A stretch of 17,294 nucleotides of DNA from NCBI GenBank assembly GCA_030672555.1, contig DAOVGD010000085.1:1-17294 (forward strand), written 5' to 3'. The notes beneath the pieces are model-generated. The model ran no database searches. It was not told where the DNA came from and was given only the letters and a program-made list of their open reading frames with translations. A program made the position numbers and the translations under genes. The DNA is from Desulfobacterales bacterium. Lineage in GTDB: Bacteria > Desulfobacterota > Desulfobacteria > Desulfobacterales > C00003106. Below, in pieces: positions 7,027-13,925 of this stretch (its first letter is position 1; the number at the start of each line of letters is the position of its first letter).

Positions 7027-9588
7027 CTACCCTTCTGCCCATACAACCAGCCCGGTGGTATAGGGAGTTTCAAATTTTTGACTGCTCGGCATGATCCGTA
7101 TGGTAAAGCCAAACTTGCCGGTTTGGCCGCACGGTAGAAAGCCAACATAATGATAGTTTCCACTCCCATCGTTACTTTCCGGTTGCATCATTTCTATGTT
7201 ACGCTCGACAAATTCTTCCCTGAAGTTAAGAGGACCATAGTATAGAGCAACATCCACATCTTCGGGATCAAGCCCGGTTAGATGTATATCAGCCTCTATC
7301 CCAAGGCTGGAGTTGATCGGAAGGTCTATGGTCTTGCCGGATCGTATGTTATTGATCCGTATCGCATCCCAATTGGTCAACAATTTTTGTCGCCACTCAG
7401 CCAAGGCGCGTGCTCCTGCCATGCCATTTTTAGTAAGCTCGTTCCAACGGCGGGCAGAACCGAGATAAAATCGACGGGTATATTCCTGCACCATCCGATG
7501 GCTATTAAAGGCAGGGCACAAATCGCGCATTGCATCCCTCATCATTTTCACCCACGCCTTTGGGATGTTGTCCGGGCCGCGATCATAAAATAACGGGATA
7601 ATCTCATTCTCTAACAGATTATACAAATCACGGCTTTCAATGTCGTCTTGAAGCTCTTTGTCTTCATATGTCTCGCCGTGCCCAATAGCCCAGCCAAATC
7701 GGGAATCATAGCCTTCTATCCACCATCCGTCCAATATGCTCATATTGAGTGTTCCATTGGGAATCGCCTTCATCCCGCTTGTACCGCATGCTTCCAAAGG
7801 ACGGCGTGGAGTATTCAGCCATACGTCAACTCCCTGGACGAGATGTCTTGCCAGTCTTATACCATGGTCTTCTAAGAAGACAAAACGATTTTCAATATTT
7901 TCACGTCTTGCAAAGTGTGTAATCTCCTTGATGAGATCTTTTCCTTTATGGTCTTGCGGATGAGCTTTGCCTGCAAAGATGATCTGCATGGGGCGCTCGG
8001 GGTCTGTTAAGAGTTTTACGAATCGTTCTTTGTCCCGCAGGAGGAGGGTGGCTCGTTTGTATGTGGCAAACCTTCTGGCAAACCCGATAGTCAATATCTC
8101 CGGATGGAGTGCACCCATGGCGGCCTCCAGTTCGCGTATGGATCCACCACGTCTTTCAAGCTGCTTTCGCAGATTCTGTCGGGCAAAAGATACCAGGTGC
8201 TCACGTGCCCTTTCATGGGTATGCCATAGTTCTGAGTCAGGGATTTCGTCGATCCGCCTCCAGACCTTTACATTGTCCGGATCCTCCATCCATTTGGGGC
8301 CCAGATATCGGTTGAAGAGCCTTGACATATCCTGAGAAATCCACGAAGGGATATGAATACCGTTGGTTATATGCCCTATTGGTATGTCTTCGGTCGGATT
8401 TTTCGGCCATATTCTTTTCCACATATTTTGAGAAATTTGTGAATGGAGACGACTTACCCCGTTGGCGTGGGCAGATAGCCTTAAGGCCAGGACAGTCATA
8501 CCGAAAGGTTCGTTATCGTCCCATGGATTTTCACGACCGAATGCTAATAAGACCTTGAATGCAATACCCATACTCCGGGCATAATCGGAAAAATATTGTT
8601 CCATAAGTTCTGGTGGGAAGACATCGTTTCCTGCAGGAACGGGTGTGTGAGTGGTAAAGACATTGGTAGCAATAACCAGTTCTCTGGCTGCATCAAATGA
8701 AATGCCTTCTTTTTCCTGTAGGCTTTTAATCCTTTCCAGGGCTGAAAAAGACGAATGACCTTCATTCATATGACAAACATTCGGTTTAATCCCGAGACGG
8801 TCAAGTGCGCGGACTCCCCCTATTCCAAGCACGATTTCCTGGCGGATCCGCATCTCCCAATCTCCCCCGTAGAGTCTCGCGGTAGTATACCGAATGTCCG
8901 GTGGATTAGCTTCAGTGTTCGTGTCGAGTAAATAGAGGGGGATGCGTCCTACCATGGTGCGCCATATCTGAATTACCACCGGTTGTCCCTTAAATAACAC
9001 TTCTACAGTGATAGGGTTTCCATTTTCATCCCGCATAAGGTGAACAGGGAGATTAGAAAAATCGTTTTCAGGATAGTTTTCCTGTTGCCAGCCATCGGCG
9101 GTTAAATATTGATGAAAATATCCTTCCTGATATAGAAGGCTTATACCAACAAGTGGATAATTCAGGTCACTGGCGGACTTCAGATGATCTCCAGCCAGGA
9201 TTCCGAGGCCGCCGGAATAGGTGCGAAGACATTGGACGATCCCGAATTCCATAGAAAAATAGGCTATGAGGCAATCGTTATTAGTTTGTTTCTTAAGGGC
9301 GTTTTCAGAAGAGGCAGCCATATATTCTTTCAACGACTCGTGGACACGTTTCAGCTCTGATAGAAACCCCTCGTCCTCGGCAAGTTCTTCCAGGCGCTCC
9401 TGGTCAACCCGGCCGAGTAGATAGACAGGATTATTAATAGAGTTTTTCCATAATGTGGGATCGATCCGGCGAAACAGCGCGCATACTTCAGGATGCCAAC
9501 CAAACCACAGGTTCTCCGCTAAATCTTTTAGTGGACTAAGAACACTGGGCAACTTAGGCACCACATTAAATTTCACCAGCGGTTTCAT
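7027..9588 (-). CDS. glgP: Alpha-glucan (glycogen/maltodextrin) phosphorylase, DUF3417-containing type
   Basis: This 853-residue GT35 enzyme releases glucose-1-phosphate from alpha-1,4-glucans using pyridoxal phosphate. Residues ~1-110 form the DUF3417-type N-terminal domain (PLKDLAENLWFGWHPE) found in the archaeal/bacterial phosphorylase branch. The catalytic part follows, with YSGGLGILAGDHLKSASDL (124-142), HMNEGHSS (273-280) and GTSGMKAIPNGTLNMSILDGWW (602-623), in which K607 should carry pyridoxal phosphate. Length fits the family. The ATG overlaps the stop of the Mut7-C gene (ATGA), and its ribosome site AAGGAGGGG lies inside the last codons of that gene, so translation is probably coupled. 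It is followed by the small SAP/Cys gene and the GH57 glucanotransferase. Confidence 0.95.
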   Translation of the reverse strand: MKPLVKFNVVPKLPSVLSPLKDLAENLWFGWHPEVCALFRRIDPTLWKNSINNPVYLLGRVDQERLEELAEDEGFLSELKRVHESLKEYMAASSENALKKQTNNDCLIAYFSMEFGIVQCLRTYSGGLGILAGDHLKSASDLNYPLVGISLLYQEGYFHQYLTADGWQQENYPENDFSNLPVHLMRDENGNPITVEVLFKGQPVVIQIWRTMVGRIPLYLLDTNTEANPPDIRYTTARLYGGDWEMRIRQEIVLGIGGVRALDRLGIKPNVCHMNEGHSSFSALERIKSLQEKEGISFDAARELVIATNVFTTHTPVPAGNDVFPPELMEQYFSDYARSMGIAFKVLLAFGRENPWDDNEPFGMTVLALRLSAHANGVSRLHSQISQNMWKRIWPKNPTEDIPIGHITNGIHIPSWISQDMSRLFNRYLGPKWMEDPDNVKVWRRIDEIPDSELWHTHERAREHLVSFARQNLRKQLERRGGSIRELEAAMGALHPEILTIGFARRFATYKRATLLLRDKERFVKLLTDPERPMQIIFAGKAHPQDHKGKDLIKEITHFARRENIENRFVFLEDHGIRLARHLVQGVDVWLNTPRRPLEACGTSGMKAIPNGTLNMSILDGWWIEGYDSRFGWAIGHGETYEDKELQDDIESRDLYNLLENEIIPLFYDRGPDNIPKAWVKMMRDAMRDLCPAFNSHRMVQEYTRRFYLGSARRWNELTKNGMAGARALAEWRQKLLTNWDAIRINNIRSGKTIDLPINSSLGIEADIHLTGLDPEDVDVALYYGPLNFREEFVERNIEMMQPESNDGSGNYHYVGFLPCGQTGKFGFTIRIMPSSQKFETPYTTGLVVWAEG

Positions 9589-10049
9589 AGCCCCTCCTTG
9601 TTGACAAGCGTATGTAATGTTTTCTGAATTCTCTCATAATGCGTGCCCGGCCAGTAGACTCTTTTACAGGTATGACATTTTGAAAACCGGTTATGTTTTT
9701 CCAAAACGTGATCCGGCACCTGATTAACAATTTCTTCTAAAGGTATTCTTTTAAGCATTGTATTGCAAAGTTTACATCGTGTGAAGAAGTATTTTTCATT
9801 CGGCTGGAGACGAAGCGCTTTGATAACCTCTCGTACCTGGTCCTTTGGATCATTTGAGGCAAGACAAACAATCTTTAAAGATTTTACCCTTTGCGAAAGA
9901 TGTGTGTTTCTTGTTAACATAATTCGGTTTTCATCGGCAAAAGATATTGCTGATTCCGGGGACAATGAGCCGCTATCTACGGTATCATATCCCATAAGCC
10001 TGAGCCATTGGGCCAGTCTTCCCACTGTCCTGTCTGCCGCAAATTTCAT
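9585..10049 (-). CDS. Mut7-C domain protein (putative PIN-like RNase with zinc ribbon)
   Basis: This 154-residue protein has a PIN-like N-terminal half (MKFAADRTVGRLAQWLRLMGYDT; D6 and the acidic residues of SPESAISFADE) and a C-terminal zinc ribbon with CKLC and CHTC pairs. This is the Mut7-C (formerly DUF82) family, predicted to be RNases. I chose the ATG at 10049 because family members begin with this M.F..DR..GRLA.WLR motif. A GTG eight codons upstream (10073) is possible, and neither start has a strong ribosome site. It overlaps glgP by four bases, a link with no obvious metabolic reason. A weak promoter-like pair lies just upstream. Confidence 0.85.
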   Translation of the reverse strand: MKFAADRTVGRLAQWLRLMGYDTVDSGSLSPESAISFADENRIMLTRNTHLSQRVKSLKIVCLASNDPKDQVREVIKALRLQPNEKYFFTRCKLCNTMLKRIPLEEIVNQVPDHVLEKHNRFSKCHTCKRVYWPGTHYERIQKTLHTLVNKEGL

Positions 10050-10094
10050 ACTTAAGAGACTATAACCGGCCACTCCCGACTAAATGTCTTCGCT

Positions 10095-10123
10095 CCATTA
10101 ATGTCCGATAATATCCGGGTCAA
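10095..10123 (-). promoter_or_regulatory. Possible internal promoter before the Mut7-C/glgP genes
   Basis: TTGACC (10123-10118, overlapping the lipoprotein stop codon), 17 bases, then TAATGG (10100-10095). The 70-base gap here is one of the two largest in the leftward array, so an internal promoter is reasonable. The -10 is only a partial match. Confidence 0.3.
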
Positions 10124-10911
10124 TCGAGATTTATTACCTTGTCGGTTCTTATTGCCTTTAGCTTAAAGCTTTCCTGAGACGTAGGTATATTGATAGCGTA
10201 TTTTTTAATAGTAAGAACCCATTTTGCATTATTTTTGCCAGAAATGATGATCAAACAAGGAATTAAAACAGATTCCTCATATCTGAAATTATCAAACAGA
10301 ATACTGTACGTCAATGCCCCTCCACGACTAAAATAGTCCGCGCGTAGAATCTTAAACGGATCATGTCTAACCCATACCTTTGCTACGACATTCCCCCATT
10401 GCCCAATAAGGGTCAGGATGGTTTCTCCTGCTGCTTCAGATTGTAGCTGAGCCTGGCGGAAGGGTACAATTGGGATAGAACCTGAAAATACCTTAAAAAG
10501 TTCTTCAGGTGTTATCTTTACATGAATAAAACGGGCCACGTTGGAGGCCGTGGCTTTTCCTTTATATAGACGATTTTGTGCATAGATGTAAAAAAAGAGC
10601 CTATTCTTATTGACGGCAAGGGTGGCAGTAGGTTGACCCCACGGGCTCAAGATCTCAAAGCGGAACTGATCGGGGCGGTGTCCCAGCCACACAGCGCTAA
10701 ACAATTGAGACTTTTCTTTGTTTATCATTTTAAGTTGTCCTTGCCCGCGGAGACTTTTGATCTGTGCATTATTTTGGTGGATCAAATCAATGACAGTAGC
10801 TGCTTCCGGTTCGATTTTTTGGGGGATCAGGGAAAGGGGAGCACATCCCCCGACCAGGAGCAACAAGATTGTTGAGAGGAATAACAGATTGATCGATTTT
10901 AAAGAGTCCAT
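10120..10911 (-). CDS. DUF4292-like outer-membrane lipoprotein
   Basis: This 263-residue protein begins with a lipoprotein signal: charged start, hydrophobic run, and lipobox VGGC with the lipidated C23. The residue after it is Ala, not Asp, so outer-membrane sorting is likely. The mature part (GQGQLKMINKEKSQLFSAVWLGHRPDQFRFEILSPWGQPTATLAVNK, about residues 56-102) resembles the LolA/LolB-like half-barrel of DUF4292 proteins, which are often found beside TPR lipoproteins. By fold it may bind lipid or lipoprotein; this is inference. It starts 12 bases after the TPR lipoprotein stop, with GAGGG about nine bases before the ATG. A role in lipoprotein or LPS handling at the envelope is plausible but unproven. 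Confidence 0.8.
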   Translation of the reverse strand: MDSLKSINLLFLSTILLLLVGGCAPLSLIPQKIEPEAATVIDLIHQNNAQIKSLRGQGQLKMINKEKSQLFSAVWLGHRPDQFRFEILSPWGQPTATLAVNKNRLFFYIYAQNRLYKGKATASNVARFIHVKITPEELFKVFSGSIPIVPFRQAQLQSEAAGETILTLIGQWGNVVAKVWVRHDPFKILRADYFSRGGALTYSILFDNFRYEESVLIPCLIIISGKNNAKWVLTIKKYAINIPTSQESFKLKAIRTDKVINLD

Positions 10912-10923
10912 TCCCTAAATCCC

Positions 10924-12651
10924 TCAATCCCCCAATTCTTTTTTTATCTGTTCAATTTTTTCTTTTAACGTTATATTGTCTTCTTCTTTTTCTTTTTTTT
11001 CAAGCGACATTTCATAATATTTTAAGGCGCTTTCAAGAAGATTTTTCTTGGCATACGCATCTCCCAGATGTTCCAGGATAATCGGATCATCCGGAGCAAG
11101 TTCTGTTGCTTTTTCAAGCCAAAGGACTGCTTGATCAAAGAGGCCCTTTTTGAAATATACCCATCCTAAGCTATCGGTGATGTATCCGTCGTTTGGTTGC
11201 AATTTCAGCGCTTTTTTAATCAGTTCTTCCGCTTCGTCCAGATGTATTCCGAGCTCTGCATAGGTAAATCCCAGGTAATTTAAGGCATTAGCGTGATTAG
11301 GCTCAATTTGAAGGACCTGTTTCATCTCTTTAATGCTAAGGTCCTTTTGGTTCATCTTGTCATATATTACTCCGAGGCGGAAGTGGAGTTTGATGTTTTG
11401 TGGAGCAATACGGAGTCCTTCTTTAATGGCTGCCACACCTTGAGTATAGTCTGATTTTTCTTCATATAGCGACCCAAGGAATAAAAAAATTTCCGGCTCA
11501 TCCGGCCTGTTTTTGCTTGCAGAAAGAAGGGCCTCGATCGCCTTTTCGGTCTCTCCCTCAACTTGATATAAGTAGGCGATTTGAATGGCGGCGTTTAGGT
11601 AATAGTTGGATTCGGCAGCGATCATCTGATAGACGCCTATAGCCTTATTACGGTCTTCTTTTCCCGTGTAAGCAAGTCCCAAAAAATAGAGTACCTCAGG
11701 ATTTTCGCGATCTTTTTTCAATAGATCATCGAGGAGGTTTATTGCTTCGTCGTATTCTTTTTGATCAAGGTAGATGGCCGCGATATGTTTGATTACATAA
11801 GGGGAGTTGTGTGACCGAGCGGTAAGTTCATTAAAGACTTTTTTTGCCTTCTGGGCTTTGCCGGTTATCAGGTAATGGCGGCCGAGCCCGATAGCAGCCT
11901 GGAAGTTGTCGGGATTATTTTTTAATATCTTTTGATACGTTGTCACTACCATGTTTTCTTGCTGGGTAGCCTGATATACCTCTACAAGATCAAAAAGTGC
12001 CGGTTCAAATGACGGGTGTGATTTTAATGTCTCTAAAAAATGTATTTCCGCTTTCTTATATTGTTTAAGTCCCGAATATGCCTTGCCGAGATAATAATGG
12101 CCTTTTGTCGATCTTGGATTTAGTTTTAAGACCCTTTCAAGGACATGTTTTGCATTCTGATACTCCCCGATTTGTATATAGGCGGATCCCAAATGTAGAT
12201 GACTAATCTCATCTTCGGGATTTTCAGAAATTATTGTTTTATAGGTGTCAATTGCGTTTTGATATTCGCGAAGGGTTTCGTGAACTCCTGCCAGCATAGT
12301 GAGCACTGTTACATTGTTGGGGTGCTTTTGTAATATGGACTGCAGAACGCCTATGGCATCTTGGTATCGTTGTTGGTGAATATATATGTGTGCGAGCTCG
12401 GTTTTGAGAAATACTGAGTCCGGCTCTTTTACTACGGCCAACTTGAGAGATTCGGTGGCTTTTTCTATTTCTCCGGCCCTCAAGAAAAGTTGAAACCTGG
12501 TATAATGGTAATAGGGACTTTCCGCAGGTGAAGAGCTCAATTCTGCAACTGTTCTCCCCGGAGATTTTGTCCTGGGTACCATTGTGCAGCCAGAAGAAAA
12601 TAGAACCACAAACAAGGCTATGAGTATCTTGTGTCTGTTTAATGTTATCAT
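10924..12651 (-). CDS. TPR-repeat lipoprotein
   Basis: This 575-residue protein has a lipoprotein signal peptide with lipobox SSGC (lipidated C22), then about 15 consecutive tetratricopeptide repeats from residue ~50 to ~560. Many show the consensus W/L..LG..Y...G.Y..A...Y...L...P, for example SHLHLGSAYIQIGEYQNA and SLGWVYFKKGLFDQAVLWLE. A short coiled, charged tail (EKKEKEEDNITLKEKIEQIKK) ends the chain. TPR arrays are protein-binding scaffolds. As a lipoprotein it should sit on the periplasmic face of the outer membrane. AAAAGGAC precedes the ATG. It lies 33 bases after rpoH and 12 bases before the DUF4292-like lipoprotein, so the two lipoproteins likely work together. The specific partner is unknown. 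Confidence 0.88.
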   Translation of the reverse strand: MITLNRHKILIALFVVLFSSGCTMVPRTKSPGRTVAELSSSPAESPYYHYTRFQLFLRAGEIEKATESLKLAVVKEPDSVFLKTELAHIYIHQQRYQDAIGVLQSILQKHPNNVTVLTMLAGVHETLREYQNAIDTYKTIISENPEDEISHLHLGSAYIQIGEYQNAKHVLERVLKLNPRSTKGHYYLGKAYSGLKQYKKAEIHFLETLKSHPSFEPALFDLVEVYQATQQENMVVTTYQKILKNNPDNFQAAIGLGRHYLITGKAQKAKKVFNELTARSHNSPYVIKHIAAIYLDQKEYDEAINLLDDLLKKDRENPEVLYFLGLAYTGKEDRNKAIGVYQMIAAESNYYLNAAIQIAYLYQVEGETEKAIEALLSASKNRPDEPEIFLFLGSLYEEKSDYTQGVAAIKEGLRIAPQNIKLHFRLGVIYDKMNQKDLSIKEMKQVLQIEPNHANALNYLGFTYAELGIHLDEAEELIKKALKLQPNDGYITDSLGWVYFKKGLFDQAVLWLEKATELAPDDPIILEHLGDAYAKKNLLESALKYYEMSLEKKEKEEDNITLKEKIEQIKKELGD

Positions 12652-12684
12652 GAGAATAAGAGTCCTTTTAGCCTCTCTCGTAAC

Positions 12685-13653
12685 TTAATGATGTAGATTG
12701 GTTTCATTCACCGAAAAACCTTCCCGATAGGATTCAAGGTCAGGAATTTCTTTTTTAAAATACTCCTTCAGCTTTTTGATTACGTTTTTTTCAACCTGTC
12801 GGATACGTTCTCTTGAAACGTGATATCTGTTGCCGAGGTCTTGTAGGGTAAGGGGTGAATCAGAAAAGATACGATTGTCTAATATTTGCAATTCACGATC
12901 GTTTAATTGCACCCGGAACTTTTCCAGTTTTTCCCCAAGTACCCGCTTTACTTCTTCCCGGCCGATTTGAGTTTCCGCTGATTCACCAGAGGCCGGGAGT
13001 AAGCTGATTCGTTCATCCTCTGAGCCTTCCTTCACTGGTGCATCCAAAGATACTTCCCACCCGTCTAGGCGTTGTTCCATCTCTATGATCTCGCCCTCCG
13101 TGACACCGAGTTTTTCTGAAAGAAGCTTTGGTTTGGGATCGAAACCCATAGAGATAAGCGCTTGCTTTTCCTTTCTAAGTTTAAAGAACAACTTTCGCTG
13201 CGCCTGAGTAGTTCCAATCTTAACAAGACGCCAATTGTCCATTATGAATTTTAGAATATAAGCTTTGATCCAGAATGAGGAATAATAGGAGAATTTAATC
13301 CCTTTATATGGATCAAACTTGTTGAGCGCTTGCATAAGTCCGATGTTTCCTTCCTGGATCAGATCCATAAGGTTTTGCATCCAGACTCTTTGAAATTTCA
13401 TGGCAATTTTAACAACCAGCCTTAAGTTGGACGTGATCAATTTATAGGCTGCCTCCTTATCCCCACTCTCACGGAACCGTATTGCCAGCGCTTTTTCTTC
13501 CTCTCTTGTAAGAAGAGAATATTTATTGAGTTCCCACAGATAGTGCTGAAGGACGTCGTGTTTGGCGAGGGCGGTGTCAAATTTATCGGTTTGGTCGTTA
13601 CTACCTTTATTATTGGTTAAAAGATCTTTTGTTTTGTTTTCCTCTATATTCAT
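12685..13653 (-). CDS. rpoH: RNA polymerase sigma factor, RpoH (sigma-32) type
   Basis: This 322-residue sigma-70 family factor has region 2 (SNLRLVVKIAMKF, then DLIQEGNIGLMQALNKFDP at 97-115, then FSYYSSFWIKAYILKFIMDNWRLVKIGTT) and region 4.2 with the helix-turn-helix LTLQDLGNRYHVSRERIRQVE (268-288). Residues 152-161 (QRKLFFKLRK) are nearly identical to the RpoH box, which separates RpoH from the housekeeping factor. RpoH directs heat-shock genes and in E. coli is controlled by DnaK/FtsH and mRNA structure; no such control is provable here. The ribosome site before the ATG is weak (GGAT). It heads the leftward array, 33 bases before the TPR lipoprotein gene, and is divergent from the EF-G gene. 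Length and regions look complete. Confidence 0.92.
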   Translation of the reverse strand: MNIEENKTKDLLTNNKGSNDQTDKFDTALAKHDVLQHYLWELNKYSLLTREEEKALAIRFRESGDKEAAYKLITSNLRLVVKIAMKFQRVWMQNLMDLIQEGNIGLMQALNKFDPYKGIKFSYYSSFWIKAYILKFIMDNWRLVKIGTTQAQRKLFFKLRKEKQALISMGFDPKPKLLSEKLGVTEGEIIEMEQRLDGWEVSLDAPVKEGSEDERISLLPASGESAETQIGREEVKRVLGEKLEKFRVQLNDRELQILDNRIFSDSPLTLQDLGNRYHVSRERIRQVEKNVIKKLKEYFKKEIPDLESYREGFSVNETNLHH

Positions 13654-13925
13654 AATCTAATCCAGATAATTTATTATGCAGAGCTGAGCTGTTTGAGGGG
13701 GCAAGGCGCAAGTTCTTACGATTTGGTCATACGGGGCATATACCATACAGGTCCGAGGCGGAACAAAAAGTAACCAAACAAAAATTAACAAATTAAAAGG
13801 AGTTTAGCAAGTGAAATAGTCCTGGACTGTGAAATAGTCCCGCTTTTCAGCCTTTTTGGGCTTGACTTTTTTCCTCTTATACATTTAAGTAAATAGTTTA
13901 AAAATTTATAAGGAGAGGATTTTAT
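13654..13925. promoter_or_regulatory. Divergent intergenic region between rpoH and the EF-G II gene
   Basis: This 272-base region must hold promoters for both genes. Rightward, TTGACT at 13862-13867 is a fair -35 but no good -10 follows; the closest is TTTAAG after 16 bases. AAGGAGAGG (13911-13919) is a strong ribosome site for the EF-G gene. Leftward, TGCATAATAA lies near the rpoH start with no clear -35. The direct repeat described separately is the most striking element. Confidence 0.5.
13811..13840 (+). repeat. Direct repeat of GTGAAATAGTCC with embedded palindrome (possible operator)
   Basis: GTGAAATAGTCC occurs at 13811-13822 and again at 13829-13840, an 18-base period, separated by TGGACT. 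The junction forms AGTCC-T-GGACT, and GGACT...AGTCC could also form a small hairpin. It lies about 25 bases upstream of the possible -35 of the EF-G gene. Confidence 0.55.

Noticed and set aside
6984..7169. Extended N-terminus for the small SAP/Cys protein up to 7169
   Set aside because: The extension overlaps glgP out of frame and looks like shadow sequence; the ATG at 6983 has a strong ribosome site.
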